Source: Parolsenella catena (GTDB lineage: Bacteria; Actinomycetota; Coriobacteriia; Coriobacteriales; Atopobiaceae). From it: a stretch of DNA of 64,000 nt. Where the stretch lies: positions 1,732,692 through 1,796,691 of the forward strand of contig NZ_AP019367.1 in assembly GCF_003966955.1 (NCBI RefSeq), written 5' to 3'. Below are positions 25,610 to 35,486 of the stretch, piece after piece (within the stretch, counting starts at the first letter, position 1; the number at the start of each line of letters is the position of its first letter). The notes beneath the pieces were generated by a model, which was given only the letters and a program-made list of their open reading frames with translations, was not told where the DNA came from and ran no database searches. Both the position numbers and the translations under genes were made by a program.

Positions 25610-26955
25610 GTGACGTCGAGGAGCATCCCGCACAGGGACGGGGGTCCACGGGCCCCATCCCCATCGCAGCCCGCATGGCCCATGCCGCGAGCGGGTTCGT
25701 GCAGGTCCACGGCCGCCACGCCGCGGCCGAGCCCGCGCGCCCCACGATCGACCTTGACGCCCGACCCGGCGGCGGCGTCGAGATCGGCGCCGACACGCGC
25801 CTCTCCTGGGCCGCCCGCACGGACGTTGGCCTCGTGCGCGGTCACAACGAGGACTCCTTCCTTGTGAGCAACCCGCTGTTTGGCGTCTGTGACGGCATGG
25901 GCGGGCACGCCGCGGGCGAGGTGGCGAGCGCCATCGCCGTGCGCACCATCTCGAGCCACGCGCCCGCAAGCGCAGACGACGGACTGCTCGGCGCCGCCGT
26001 CGAGGCCGCCAACGAAGCCGTCATCAAGGGTGCCGAGACGGGCGAGGGAAAGCCCGGCATGGGCTGCACGGCAAGCTGCTGCGTCATCGAGGGAACCCGC
26101 ATGGCCGTGGCGCACGTGGGAGACTCGCGCATCTACCTGCTCCACGCGGGCACGCTCGTGCGCATCACCCACGACCACTCCTATGTCGAGGAGCTCGTCG
26201 ACGCCGGCGAGATCACGGCGGACGAGGCACGCGTCCACCCGTCGCGCTCCATCATCACCCGAGCGCTCGGCTCTGACCCCGACATGTACGCGGACCACTT
26301 CTCGCTCGACATCGAGCGCGGCGACCGCATCATCATCTGCTCAGATGGCCTCTCCTCGATGGTGCCCGACAGCGGCATTGAGACCATCGCCGTCTCCACG
26401 GCTTCCCCCATCGACTGCACGGACCAGCTCGTGAGCGCCGCACTCGTCGCCGGCGGGCACGACAACGTCTCGGTCATCGTCGTCGACGTGGTGAGCGATG
26501 GCCGCGAGGAGCAGCGGAGCCGCGCGAGGAAGCATGCCATCCTCGGCTCGCTCGGCGTGATCGCCGGTGTTGTCGTGGCCGCGGCGGTCGTGCTCGCGCT
26601 CATCGTGAACAACTCCTGGTACATAGGCGCCTCTGCCGGAAACGTGGGTATCTACAAGGGGATTCGCGGATCCGTCCTCGGCATCCCGCTCTCCGAGCTG
26701 GTCGAGACGAGCTCGGTCAGCCTCCAGGACCTGCCCGAGGCAACGCAGCACCAGCTCGCCGGCGGCATCACGGTGGACAGCGTCGACAAGGCGCGCGCAA
26801 CCGTGAGCGCCTACGCGCAGCAGATCGAGGAGGAGCAGGCAAAGGCCCAGAAGGCCGTCTCGGACGCACAGTCCGAGAGCACGGACGGATCGGTTGGAAG
26901 CGAGGCGGGGGACTCCGGTCCCGAGGCCGCCCAGACGCAGCAGGGAGGCGAGTAG
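25606..26955 (+). CDS. pstP: Membrane PP2C-type serine/threonine phosphatase
   Basis: The 449-residue protein carries an N-terminal 65-residue extension, then a PP2C domain with all metal-binding motifs: VRGHNEDSF, GVCDGMGGHAAGE, HVGDSRIY, CSDGLSSMV and GGHDNVSV. A membrane helix near 305-330 is followed by a C-terminal outside region ending in an Ala/Gln/Glu-rich coil and tail. It should dephosphorylate targets of the two kinases in the cluster. Start overlaps fhaB by 4 bases and the next gene begins 3 bases after its stop. Confidence 0.94.
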   Translation: MSDVEEHPAQGRGSTGPIPIAARMAHAASGFVQVHGRHAAAEPARPTIDLDARPGGGVEIGADTRLSWAARTDVGLVRGHNEDSFLVSNPLFGVCDGMGGHAAGEVASAIAVRTISSHAPASADDGLLGAAVEAANEAVIKGAETGEGKPGMGCTASCCVIEGTRMAVAHVGDSRIYLLHAGTLVRITHDHSYVEELVDAGEITADEARVHPSRSIITRALGSDPDMYADHFSLDIERGDRIIICSDGLSSMVPDSGIETIAVSTASPIDCTDQLVSAALVAGGHDNVSVIVVDVVSDGREEQRSRARKHAILGSLGVIAGVVVAAAVVLALIVNNSWYIGASAGNVGIYKGIRGSVLGIPLSELVETSSVSLQDLPEATQHQLAGGITVDSVDKARATVSAYAQQIEEEQAKAQKAVSDAQSESTDGSVGSEAGDSGPEAAQTQQGGE

Positions 26956-26958
26956 GAC

Positions 26959-29823
26959 ATGGCACACGGAATCGGAGGCTCGAGGAGAACGACCGAGCTG
27001 CTCCTCTTGTGCGCGGGAGCCATACCCGTGCTGCTGCTCTACTCCATGTACGTCATGAACACGGGGGCGCAGCTGTCCCTGGAGACGCTTGCCGTGCCCA
27101 TCGGCCTCATCGTTGCCTTCGTTGCGGCGCACATCGCAGAGCGCATCCTGGCCCCCGGCGCGGACCCGGCGATTCTGCCCATCGTGTTCGTGCTCTCCGG
27201 CATAGGAATCACGTTCGTGACCAGGCTTGCGCCGGAAGACGCCATGGGCCAGGTCATCTGGCTGTTCGTCTCCGTGGCGGCCATGGTGGGCGTTCTGGCG
27301 TTCGTCCCCAACCTCGACAGGCTCGCGGAGTACAAGTTCACGCTCGGCATCACCGGCGTGGCACTGCTGCTGCTGCCGGCCCTCATCGGCACGGAGATCT
27401 ACGGCTCCAAGCTCTGGATTCGCATCGGCGGCTTCTCGTTCCAGCCAGGTGAGATCGCCAAGGTCCTCATCGTCTTGTTCCTCGCCGCCTATCTCTCAGA
27501 GAACCGTGAGGTACTCGCCGCCTCGTCTCGCAAGGTGGGACCGTTCAAGCTGCCCCGCCTGCGGATGCTCACGCCCATGCTCGTCATGTGGGGCATGTGC
27601 CTGCTCGTCGTCATCTTCGAGCGAGACCTCGGCAGCGCCGCGCTGTTCTTCACGATGTTCGTCGTCATGCTCTACGCGGCGACGGGACGCCTGGGCTACG
27701 TGTTCGTGAGCCTGGGCCTGCTCGCCGTCGGCGCCTTCGTCTGCTACCAGCTCTTCAATCACGTGCGCGTGCGCTTCCAGATCTGGCTCGACCCGTTCGC
27801 GGACCCGTCGAACACGGGCCTGCAAATCGTGCAGTCGCTCTACTCCATCGCAGACGGAGGGCTCTCCGGAGCCGGCATCGGCAAGGGCATGCCCACGCTC
27901 ATCCCCGTGGTCAAGAGCGACTTCATCTTCTCCGCCATCGCCGAGGAGATGGGCCTGCTGGGCGGCGCCGCCGTGCTGCTGCTGTTCATGCTGCTCGCCG
28001 TGCGCGGCCTCACGATGGCGGCGCGCGCCAAGAGCGACATGAGCGCGTTCACGGCCGTCGGCCTCGTGGCGTCCCTCTCGTTCCAGGCGTTCCTCATCGT
28101 GGGCGGCGTCACGCGTCTGCTGCCCCTCACGGGCGTCACCCTGCCGTTCATGAGCCAGGGCGGCTCCTCGCTGCTCTCAAGCTTCATCGCCGTGGCACTG
28201 CTGCTGCGCGCGGGCGACGAGGGCACGGGCCGCGCCGCCCTGCCGGACGGCAACGGCACGTCCATGTCCGCGCCCGTCGCGGTTCCCGGCGTCACGGGCG
28301 CTCAGCCCGTCGTTCAGGGACGGCACGCGAGGGCCAGCTTTGGCCTGGGAACGGAGGAGGGCGGCGTGCTTGGCCGCGTGGCGCTCGGCAACAGGCTCAC
28401 GCTTCTCGTGACATTCTTTGCGCTGCTGTTCGCCGCGCTCATCGCCAACCTCACCTACATCCAGGTCATCAAGGCAAGCTACTACCAGGAGTTGCCCAAC
28501 AACAACCACACCATCGCGAGGAGCGCCTACGTGCAGCGCGGTGCCATCCTCACCTCGGACGGCGTGACACTGGCCGAGTCTCTCAAGCAGGCAGACGGCA
28601 CCTACGTGCGCACCTACCCGCAGGGATCGCTCGCGGCGCACACGGTTGGCTACCTCTCCACCCAGTACGGCGCCACGGGCGTCGAGGCGTCCATGAACGA
28701 CTCGCTCACCGGCCACGCCGACCACTCCAACTGGGCGAGCACACTCTATGCACTCGCCGGTGTGAGCCAACCCGGCAACTCCGTCGTGCTCACGCTTGAC
28801 TCGCGCATCCAGCAGGCAGCCGAGGAGGCGCTGCAGGGCCACGTGGGCGCCATCGTCGTGCTCGACCCGAGCACGGGCGCCGTCCTGGCTAAGGCGTCCT
28901 CGCCCACCTACTCCTACAACGACATAAGCAACATCCTCCAGAACGGCGACTCGAATGGCGAGCTGCTCGACCGCTCCACCGGAGCCCTCTACACACCGGG
29001 CTCCACGTTCAAGGTGGTGACCCTTGCCGCAGCCCTCGACGGCGGCAAGTTCACGCTTGATTCCTCCGTAAGCGCGCCCGCCTCGATGGACATCGGCGGG
29101 GCCGCGGTCACGAACATGAACGGCGAGGACTTTGGCGAGACGACGCTCGAGGAGGCGTTCGCCCACTCGGCCAACACGGCCTACGGCCAGGTTGCAACCC
29201 AGGTGGGCGCCGAGGACCTCGTGCGCTACGCCCGCGCCTTTGGCTATGGCACCTCGCTTGGCCAGGACTTCTCCTCGGCCGCCTCGCTCATGCCGGACCC
29301 GAGCGAGATGACGGAGTGGGAGACGGCCTGGGCAGGCGCCGGCCAGCCCGTGGGCCAGCACGCAAGCCCCGCCGGACCTCAGACGACCGTGATGCAAAAC
29401 GCTGTCGTGGCCGCGGCTATCGCCAACGGCGGCGTGGTCATGAGTCCCCACGTCGTTGACCACGTGCTCTCCCCCGAGGGCGTCACCGTGAGCACCACGC
29501 AGGCCAAGAGCCTGGGGCAGGCCATCAGCTCGAGTACCGCAGACCAGATCAAGCAGGCGATGCTCGAGGTCGTCCAGAGCGGCACCGGCATGGCGGCCCA
29601 GGTTCGCGGCGCACGCGTGGCGGGCAAGACGGGCACGGCCGAGGCGGGCGGCCACGTGAACTCCTCGTTCATCGGCTTTGCCCCGTACGACAGCCCCACG
29701 CTGGCCATCTCGGTCTACCTCGAGGGCACGGACTCCGACAGCGTGAGCGGCATGGCCGCCCAGCTTGCCGGCCAGGTGCTCTCCAAGTCGCTGAACGCGC
29801 AGGCCTCGGGATCGGAGCAGTGA
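26959..29823 (+). CDS. SEDS glycosyltransferase - transpeptidase fusion (RodA/FtsW-PBP)
   Basis: One 954-residue chain joins two wall-synthesis enzymes normally made separately. Residues 12-420 are a SEDS polymerase with about ten membrane helices and [21 protein letters not shown] and [10 protein letters not shown]. After a 60-residue cytoplasmic linker another helix (480-501) leads to a class B penicillin-binding protein: S-x-x-K is STFK (Ser682), S-x-N is SAN (737), and KTGTAE follows. An even number of SEDS helices plus one puts the transpeptidase outside, which is topologically consistent. GGGAGG precedes the ATG. In other actinobacteria rodA and pbpA are adjacent genes at this place. 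Confidence 0.95.
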   Translation: MAHGIGGSRRTTELLLLCAGAIPVLLLYSMYVMNTGAQLSLETLAVPIGLIVAFVAAHIAERILAPGADPAILPIVFVLSGIGITFVTRLAPEDAMGQVIWLFVSVAAMVGVLAFVPNLDRLAEYKFTLGITGVALLLLPALIGTEIYGSKLWIRIGGFSFQPGEIAKVLIVLFLAAYLSENREVLAASSRKVGPFKLPRLRMLTPMLVMWGMCLLVVIFERDLGSAALFFTMFVVMLYAATGRLGYVFVSLGLLAVGAFVCYQLFNHVRVRFQIWLDPFADPSNTGLQIVQSLYSIADGGLSGAGIGKGMPTLIPVVKSDFIFSAIAEEMGLLGGAAVLLLFMLLAVRGLTMAARAKSDMSAFTAVGLVASLSFQAFLIVGGVTRLLPLTGVTLPFMSQGGSSLLSSFIAVALLLRAGDEGTGRAALPDGNGTSMSAPVAVPGVTGAQPVVQGRHARASFGLGTEEGGVLGRVALGNRLTLLVTFFALLFAALIANLTYIQVIKASYYQELPNNNHTIARSAYVQRGAILTSDGVTLAESLKQADGTYVRTYPQGSLAAHTVGYLSTQYGATGVEASMNDSLTGHADHSNWASTLYALAGVSQPGNSVVLTLDSRIQQAAEEALQGHVGAIVVLDPSTGAVLAKASSPTYSYNDISNILQNGDSNGELLDRSTGALYTPGSTFKVVTLAAALDGGKFTLDSSVSAPASMDIGGAAVTNMNGEDFGETTLEEAFAHSANTAYGQVATQVGAEDLVRYARAFGYGTSLGQDFSSAASLMPDPSEMTEWETAWAGAGQPVGQHASPAGPQTTVMQNAVVAAAIANGGVVMSPHVVDHVLSPEGVTVSTTQAKSLGQAISSSTADQIKQAMLEVVQSGTGMAAQVRGARVAGKTGTAEAGGHVNSSFIGFAPYDSPTLAISVYLEGTDSDSVSGMAAQLAGQVLSKSLNAQASGSEQ

Positions 29824-30006
29824 TGGAACGTCGGGCTATCGGAGCGGTGTCGCGACGCCAAGGGACCGGCGGTCTTTTGGGCGGCTGCGGAGGCTGTCCC
29901 AACACATGCGTCCCCAGACGCAAACTTACGCCCCGGTCGGGCGCGATTGATGAGATGATTAGCAAATGCCGCTCAGGCGAGCGCGGAATCTCGATGGGAG
30001 CAGAGC
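29824..30006 (+). other. Spacer before the PASTA kinase gene
   Basis: This 183-base stretch separates the fused wall gene from pknB, the only sizeable gap in the cluster. No terminator hairpin with a U-tract is obvious. A TTGATG and ATTAGC-type pair near 29947-29970 might be an internal promoter, but it is weak. Confidence 0.3.
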
Positions 30007-31869
30007 ATGGCAGATAGGGTTCTCGGCGGACGCTACACCGTCCAGGACAAGATTGGCATCGGAGGCATGGCCACCGTCTATCGTGGCCTCGACACCGTGC
30101 TTGGCCGCACGGTGGCCATCAAGACGATGCTGCCGCAGTACGCGGCCGATCCCTCGTTCGCCGCTCGCTTCAAGCAGGAGGCGCAGGCCGCCGCGGCGCT
30201 CCAGAGCCCCTACATCGTGGGCGTCTACGACTGGGGCAAGGACGGCGACACCTACTACATCGTCATGGAGTACCTGCGCGGCACGGACCTCAAGAGTGGC
30301 ATCGGCAAGCACGGCGCGCTCGACTGCCGCAAGGTTGCCCAGATTGGCTCGCAGATCTGCCAGGCACTCTCCGTGGCACACGGTCACGACATCATCCACC
30401 GTGACATCAAGCCGCAGAACATCATGGTGCAGCCTGACGGCAACATCAAGGTGATGGACTTTGGCATCGCCCGTGCCAAGAACAGCCACCTCACGGCCGA
30501 CAACTCCGTTCTCGGCACGGCGCACTACGTCTCGCCCGAGCAGACGCAGGGCAAGGAGCTTGGCCCCACGAGCGACCTGTACTCCCTCGGCATCGTCATG
30601 TACGAGGCGGCCACCGGCCGCGTGCCCTTCGACGGGGACGACGCCATCGCCGTGGCGCTCAAGCAGGTTAACGAACAGCCGGTTCCGCCCAGCCAGGTGA
30701 ACCCCAATGTCGACGCCACGCTCGAGGGCATCATCCTCAAGTGCATGCGCAAGAACCCCGCCGAGCGCTTCCAGACAGCAGACGAGCTGCGCCGCGTGCT
30801 CAACGACTACCTTGCCGGCCGCATCGTGAACCTCGGCGAGGCCACCTCGCTCATCACCGCGACGCCCACCTCGCAGCTCAACCGCACGCCGGGCGGACGC
30901 ACCCAGGCCATGCCCAGGGCTGCCGTCTCCCCCACCACCACCGGTCGCATCCCCACCACGGGCGCCAGCCATGCCTCAAGCATGCAGGTTCCCGAGAAGA
31001 AGCCCATGAGCAAGGGCAAGATTGCCGCCATCGTGATTGGCGTCATCGCGGCAATCGCACTCGTCGCGGGCGGCGCCATGGCCCTCATGGGCGGCAACTC
31101 GGCCACCAAGGCCATGCCAAACCTTGAGGGAATGACCAAGGACGAGGCAACGGCCAAGCTCGCCGAGTACGGCGATGGCTTCTTTGTGGTGAGCACGTCC
31201 GAGCAGTACGACGACAACATCGAGGAGGGCAAGCTCATCAGCCAGGACCCGGCTCGCAACACCCAGTGCGAGAAGGGCACCCAGGTGAGCCTCGTCTTCT
31301 CCAAGGGCAAAAAGCCTGCCGCCACGGTGACGGTTCCGAACCTCAAGGGAATGACGCCCTCGGGGGCGGAGAGCGCACTGGCCGAGCTCAACCTCAAGGG
31401 TGCCGTGGGCGACTCCGTTGAGTCCAACGACGTCGAGAACGGCAAGGTGGCCAGCCAGGATCAGGCCGCCGGGAGCGACGCCAAGGAGGGCGACACGATT
31501 ACGTACCACCTCTCCTCTGGCGTGGGCAAGGCCGATGCCGGCGACCACTCCGGCGAGTCGTTGAGCTCCGCCAAGAGCGAGCTCAACTCGCTGGGCTTCA
31601 CGAACATCAATGTGACTCACGCCTACAGCAGCAGCGTCTCCAAGGGCTACGTCATCAGCCAGAGCCCCACGGGCAGCCAGTCCAAGGACACCTCCATCAC
31701 GCTCAGGGTCTCCGACGGGCCCGACCCCGCACAGAGCAGCTCCAACAACTCTGGCAACGGTAACTCCAACAACTCCGGCAACGGCAACTCGAACAACTCC
31801 GGAAGCTCGTCTTCCTCCGATACCGAAGACAGCGAGACGGGCAGCGAGGGCTCTAACAGCAGCAACTAG
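30007..31869 (+). CDS. pknB: PASTA-domain serine/threonine kinase
   Basis: The 620-residue kinase has a cytoplasmic domain (10-270) with GIGGMATVY, VAIK (Lys39), HRDIKPQN (131-138), DFG (151-153) and VLGTAHYVSPEQ, then a Pro/Thr-rich juxtamembrane linker, a membrane helix at 339-361 and three outside PASTA repeats (about 368-575), which bind peptidoglycan fragments. The tail (580-620) is almost only Ser, Asn and Gly. Unlike the first kinase in the cluster it has the standard HRD. GGGAG precedes the ATG. Confidence 0.96.
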   Translation: MADRVLGGRYTVQDKIGIGGMATVYRGLDTVLGRTVAIKTMLPQYAADPSFAARFKQEAQAAAALQSPYIVGVYDWGKDGDTYYIVMEYLRGTDLKSGIGKHGALDCRKVAQIGSQICQALSVAHGHDIIHRDIKPQNIMVQPDGNIKVMDFGIARAKNSHLTADNSVLGTAHYVSPEQTQGKELGPTSDLYSLGIVMYEAATGRVPFDGDDAIAVALKQVNEQPVPPSQVNPNVDATLEGIILKCMRKNPAERFQTADELRRVLNDYLAGRIVNLGEATSLITATPTSQLNRTPGGRTQAMPRAAVSPTTTGRIPTTGASHASSMQVPEKKPMSKGKIAAIVIGVIAAIALVAGGAMALMGGNSATKAMPNLEGMTKDEATAKLAEYGDGFFVVSTSEQYDDNIEEGKLISQDPARNTQCEKGTQVSLVFSKGKKPAATVTVPNLKGMTPSGAESALAELNLKGAVGDSVESNDVENGKVASQDQAAGSDAKEGDTITYHLSSGVGKADAGDHSGESLSSAKSELNSLGFTNINVTHAYSSSVSKGYVISQSPTGSQSKDTSITLRVSDGPDPAQSSSNNSGNGNSNNSGNGNSNNSGSSSSSDTEDSETGSEGSNSSN

Positions 31870-31893
31870 CCCAACCACAGACACCAACCAAAA

Positions 31894-31922
31894 GGGGCCG
31901 TCTCCCACCAGGAGGCGGCCCC
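31894..31922 (+). terminator. Terminator after the PASTA kinase gene
   Basis: A 12-pair stem with one G-U pair and a 5-base loop lies 24 bases past the stop, followed by ACTCTTAT. The U-tract is poor. Confidence 0.65.
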
Positions 31923-31961
31923 ACTCTTATGCGACGCGCGCATCTCCGTTCTCTCGTTTGC

Positions 31962-32028
31962 CGAGCGCTGCAAACGAGTCACTTTTAAGCCTCAGAAGGG
32001 GCTCTGACTGACTCGTTTGCAGCGCTCG
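31962..32028. repeat. Intergenic palindrome, family C, copy 2
   Basis: Perfect 20-base arms (31962-31981, 32009-32028) around a 27-base loop. The outer AGCGCTGCAAA matches the copy at 56-118; three inner positions differ and the opposite arm differs in the matching way. It lies between the convergent pknB and tRNA-Arg. Confidence 0.88.
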
Positions 32029-32092
32029 CGACACAAGGGCCAGACGGCTGCGAGAGACAGGCAGACACGCGAGCCAAAACACAAAAAGCGGG

Positions 32093-32119
32093 CCAGAGAC
32101 TCGATGTCCCCGGCCCGCT
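32093..32119 (-). terminator. Terminator of tRNA-Arg
   Basis: An 8-pair stem AGCGGGCC/GGCCCGCT is followed on the minus strand by TTTTTG. Confidence 0.8.
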
Positions 32120-32127
32120 GTCATATC

Positions 32128-32203
32128 TGGTGCCCCCGGTGCGATTCGAACGCACGACACCCGCTTTAGGAGAGCGGTGCTCTATCCCCTGAGCTACGAA
32201 GGC
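32128..32203 (-). tRNA. tRNA-Arg (CCT)
   Basis: A 76-base gene with encoded CCA. The acceptor stem GCCTTCG pairs with CGGGGGC using two G-U pairs; the anticodon loop CTCCTAA gives CCT, reading AGG. Confidence 0.96.
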
Positions 32204-32260
32204 ATATGTCACCGGGCTCGCACCCGGCTCCCACAATGTGGGCAGAAACCTATTCTAGCG

Positions 32261-32872
32261 CTACTTGGCCGACTTCTTCTCGGCACGCTTGCGCTCGTCC
32301 GCCTCGTACAGATCGGCAAGCATGGCGCGACGCTTCTTGGGGCTCAGACTCGTGACCTTGTCCTGCTTCTCGTTGCGGATGGGACGAATCTTCATCCACT
32401 CATAGACAAGCGAAGTGATGATGAAGACATAGGCGAGAACGAGCGAGACCACAGAGAGCACGCCGCCCGTCGTCGAGAGGTCGTACATGTTGGAGCCGTC
32501 GGGAGCCCCAATGTAGCCGGAGGCAAATGCAGCCACGACAAACACGAGACCAAGCCCGAGGAACACCCACCACATGCGACGACGCGAGGTATAGAGCTCG
32601 TCTGCCTTGAGCATGGCGTTCGTGAGGGAGTTGAAGATGTCCTCCTCCTCGCGCTCGGCTCGGCGGACCTCCTTCTTCTCCTCCTTCGTCATGCCAGCGG
32701 TGGACGTAGAGCCATCGGGGTTCTTCTTCTTGGCGACAACGCGCACGGAGCTGGCAGCCTCACGGACGGGCTTGGCCTTCGTGGGCGACTTACGCGTTAT
32801 GCCCGAGGAGGACTTCTTCTCGTCCTCCGTCTGGGGCTGGTTTCGCTTGTTGAACGGGCTACGCTGGGACAT
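32261..32872 (-). CDS. Two-helix membrane protein with basic cytoplasmic ends
   Basis: The 203-residue protein has a long Lys/Arg/Ser-rich N-terminal region (1-100), with EEKKEVRRAEREEED likely helical, then two membrane helices (about 101-121 and 136-158) and a basic C-terminal helix ending KKSAK. I do not recognise a named family; it looks like a conserved hypothetical of the class. Its start overlaps the end of purC by 14 bases, so it is probably made from the purC message. Confidence 0.8.
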   Translation of the reverse strand: MSQRSPFNKRNQPQTEDEKKSSSGITRKSPTKAKPVREAASSVRVVAKKKNPDGSTSTAGMTKEEKKEVRRAEREEEDIFNSLTNAMLKADELYTSRRRMWWVFLGLGLVFVVAAFASGYIGAPDGSNMYDLSTTGGVLSVVSLVLAYVFIITSLVYEWMKIRPIRNEKQDKVTSLSPKKRRAMLADLYEADERKRAEKKSAK

Positions 32873-33755
32873 TGCTCTCCTTCATTGGCATGAACTTCTC
32901 GCCGGTGATGATCTCGTAGGCCTCCTGGTAGCGCTTCGAGGCGCCCTCGACGACCTCGGAGGGCAGGTGAGGCGGCTCGCCCGTCATGTCCCAGTTCGCA
33001 CGCAACCAGTCTCGGACATACTGCTTGTCAAAGCTTGGCTGCACGTGACCCTCGGAGTAGCCCTCCGCAGGCCAGAAGCGGCTGGAGTCGGGCGTGAGGC
33101 ACTCATCGATGATGGCAAGCTTGCCGTCGATGAAACCAAACTCGAACTTCGTGTCGGCGATGATGATGCCACGCGTGGCGGCATACTCGGCGGCAGCCTT
33201 GTAAATCGCAAGGGACGCGTCGCGAAGCTGGGTGGCCACATCCTCGCCCACGATCTGGGCGCAGCGCTCAAACGAGATGTTCTCGTCGTGGTCGCCGAGG
33301 GCGGCCTTCGTCGACGGGGTGAAGATGGGCTCGGGAAGCTTCGAGGCCTCGGTGAGACCCTCGGGAAGCTTGATGCCGCAGACCGTGCCGTTCTCGTCAT
33401 AGGTCTTCTTGCCCGAGCCAGTGAGGTAACCACGCACGATGCACTCGATGGGCACCGTAGTGGCCTTCTTCACGAGCATGGAGCGACCGAGGAGGTAATC
33501 CTTGTACTCGGCGAACTCGGCTGGGTAGTCGGCCGGGTCAAGCGAGATGACGTGGTTGGGCAGGATGTTCTCGAACTTCTTGAACCAGAAGGCCGAGACA
33601 CGCGTGAGGATCTCGCCCTTGTACGGAATCTCATCCGGAAGGATGAAGTCGTACGCGCTGATGCGGTCGCTCGCAACCATCAGCAGCGAGTCACCGCAGT
33701 CGTAGATGTCACGGACCTTACCTTGCGAGTCTGGGCGCTTCCCCATTGCTGCCAT
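32859..33755 (-). CDS. purC: SAICAR synthetase
   Basis: PurC joins aspartate to CAIR in purine synthesis. The 298 residues show GKVRDIYD, ASDRISAYDFILPDEIPYKG (in parts), CIVRGYLTGSG, GIIIADTKFEFG and the signature LTPDSSRFW with GHVQPSFDKQYVRDWL. Two more in-frame ATGs exist; the chosen one has GAGGGGAAG upstream, the later one is too far from it. Length is usual for the 290-300-residue class. The gene is separated from purB, another purine gene, by the two-component system. Confidence 0.96.
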   Translation of the reverse strand: MAAMGKRPDSQGKVRDIYDCGDSLLMVASDRISAYDFILPDEIPYKGEILTRVSAFWFKKFENILPNHVISLDPADYPAEFAEYKDYLLGRSMLVKKATTVPIECIVRGYLTGSGKKTYDENGTVCGIKLPEGLTEASKLPEPIFTPSTKAALGDHDENISFERCAQIVGEDVATQLRDASLAIYKAAAEYAATRGIIIADTKFEFGFIDGKLAIIDECLTPDSSRFWPAEGYSEGHVQPSFDKQYVRDWLRANWDMTGEPPHLPSEVVEGASKRYQEAYEIITGEKFMPMKESNVPA

Positions 33756-33807
33756 ACGGCACCGCTTCCCCTCGGTTGAGTTACGCAAAACCGGCAATAA
33801 CCCGTCT

Positions 33808-33813
33808 ATTGTA
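33808..33813 (-). promoter_or_regulatory. Possible -10 of purC
   Basis: TACAAT on the minus strand stands about 50 bases before the purC start; no good -35 is seen because the expected position falls in the terminator hairpin of the upstream operon. Confidence 0.4.
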
Positions 33814-33821
33814 GTAGAAAA

Positions 33822-33849
33822 GCGCTCCTCGCCACAGGACGAGGAGCGC
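33822..33849 (-). terminator. Terminator of the two-component operon
   Basis: A perfect 10-pair stem GCGCTCCTCG/CGAGGAGCGC with an 8-base loop is followed on the minus strand by TTTTCT, 33 bases past the sensor kinase stop. Confidence 0.88.
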
Positions 33850-33881
33850 CATCGAGCGCTATGAGAGCGACGTTTGGTGAG

Positions 33882-35462
33882 CTACTTCTCATCGCCGGGA
33901 AGCTGAGGGGTGCGCTCCTGGACGCGCGGGATGTGAAGCGTGAACTTGGTGCCCTTTCCCAGCTCGGACTCGACACCGATGAAGCCGTGATGACGGTCGA
34001 TGATCTCCTTGGTCACGGCAAGCCCCACGCCAAGTCCGCCGCTCACGCGCTCTCGGCTGGCGTCCGAGCGCCAGAAGCGGCTGAAGACACGGGCGAGGTC
34101 CTCCTTGGCGATGCCGATGCCCGTGTCTGCCACGGACACCAGAACGTCACGGCCCTCCTGCGACACGCTCACGACCACATAGCCCTCCTCCGGTGTGTAG
34201 CGTAGGGCGTTTGACATGAGGTTGATGAGCGCCTGACGAATCATGTCACGGTCGACCTCGCAGAACAGCTCGCGGCGGTTCGTCTTGACGTCGAGCTTCA
34301 GACGCAGGCCGCGGTCGGAGAACAGCTGCTCCTGGGCCTCGACCACGGAGCGAACGAGACGAATCATGTCCGTTTTCTCGGGGTTGAACTTCGTGGTGCC
34401 GTTCTCGATGCGCGAGAGCTGCAGCATCGCCGAGACGAGACGAGACAGGCGACGGACCTCGCTGGCCACGGTCTCGAGGTGCTCCTCGTCTGCCGGCAGC
34501 ACACCGTCCTGCATGGCCTCGACGGTCGCAAGCATGGCCATGAGCGGCGTGCGGAGCTCGTGCGCCACGTCACTTGTGAGACGGTGCTCGAGCTTGAGGT
34601 CGCGCTCGAGGGAGGTCGCCATGTCATCGAACGTCTCGCCCAGTTGGCCTATCTCGTCATCGCCTACGATGCCGGTGCGGGCCGTGAGGTCGCCAGAGCG
34701 AATTTGGGCGGCCGTGGAGGTGATGGACTTGATGGGCTTCGCAAGCTTGCGCGAGACGACGACGCCCATGACGCACGCAAGGAGCACGGCGACGATGCCC
34801 GCATAGACCACGGCATTGTACGAGGTCGAGCGGAAGGCGGCGTCACCCTTTGTGAGCAGGGCATCACTGCCAAAGGCCCACAGGCGCACCGTGCCCACGA
34901 CGTTGCCGGATGCGTCCACGATCTCATGCGAGACAACTGAGTCTGCGTCTGTGGGAGCCAGCGACACACCCTTGGAGCGCGAGGCCGCGGCGGCATTCGA
35001 GGCCTCGCCGGCGGCCTCGTGTTCGGCTCCACGGGACCACGTGTCGTCGTAGACGATGACACCGTCCGCATCGATTACCTGGACGCCAACCTCGCTCGAT
35101 ATGGACGAGGACTGGATGGTCCTGTCAACGTCCTCGTCGGACCAGCCCGTGACCGAGTCATAGGACTCGCTCAGGCCGTCTGCGATGACAGACGCGTAGC
35201 GCTCCATGTTGGAGCGCGTGTAGCTCATGAACTGGGCTTCCCAGTTGACACCCAGCACGGCGATGAGAATGATCGCCGTGGTTGCGGCCACGCCGGCGAA
35301 CATGAGCGTCATCTTGCCGCGGTATGACATATGCCGCGACTTCTGGTTCGAGAGGGTCTTCCACGAGGCCCTCGAGCCATCGGACGTCTTGAGCGCCTCG
35401 GGAATGTCATCCTCGGGGCGCTCCTGACGAATCTTCTTGCCTATGACGAACTTGGCGGCCAA
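33882..35462 (-). CDS. Membrane sensor histidine kinase
   Basis: The 526-residue kinase has membrane helices at about 50-72 and 217-237 around an outside sensor region, HAMP (238-290), the H-box SDVAHELRTPL (His301), and N, G1, F and G2 boxes (NLMSNALRY, DTGIGI, RFWRSDASRE, GGLGVGLA). The start is TTG with AGGGAGAG 7 bases ahead; the first internal Met (45) would still include both helices. The signal is unknown. It lies 24 bases after the regulator gene stop, forming a pair. Confidence 0.93.
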   Translation of the reverse strand: MAAKFVIGKKIRQERPEDDIPEALKTSDGSRASWKTLSNQKSRHMSYRGKMTLMFAGVAATTAIILIAVLGVNWEAQFMSYTRSNMERYASVIADGLSESYDSVTGWSDEDVDRTIQSSSISSEVGVQVIDADGVIVYDDTWSRGAEHEAAGEASNAAAASRSKGVSLAPTDADSVVSHEIVDASGNVVGTVRLWAFGSDALLTKGDAAFRSTSYNAVVYAGIVAVLLACVMGVVVSRKLAKPIKSITSTAAQIRSGDLTARTGIVGDDEIGQLGETFDDMATSLERDLKLEHRLTSDVAHELRTPLMAMLATVEAMQDGVLPADEEHLETVASEVRRLSRLVSAMLQLSRIENGTTKFNPEKTDMIRLVRSVVEAQEQLFSDRGLRLKLDVKTNRRELFCEVDRDMIRQALINLMSNALRYTPEEGYVVVSVSQEGRDVLVSVADTGIGIAKEDLARVFSRFWRSDASRERVSGGLGVGLAVTKEIIDRHHGFIGVESELGKGTKFTLHIPRVQERTPQLPGDEK

Positions 35463-35486
35463 CAGGTCACTCTCCCTTGACCTCGG

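Noticed and set aside
23980..26298. 772-codon open frame on the minus strand
   Set aside because: Shadow of the FHA and phosphatase genes, whose motifs and coupled starts are unambiguous.
29820..30017. 65-codon frame between the fused wall gene and pknB
   Set aside because: It overlaps the end of one gene and the start of the next, has no ribosome site and no recognisable sequence.
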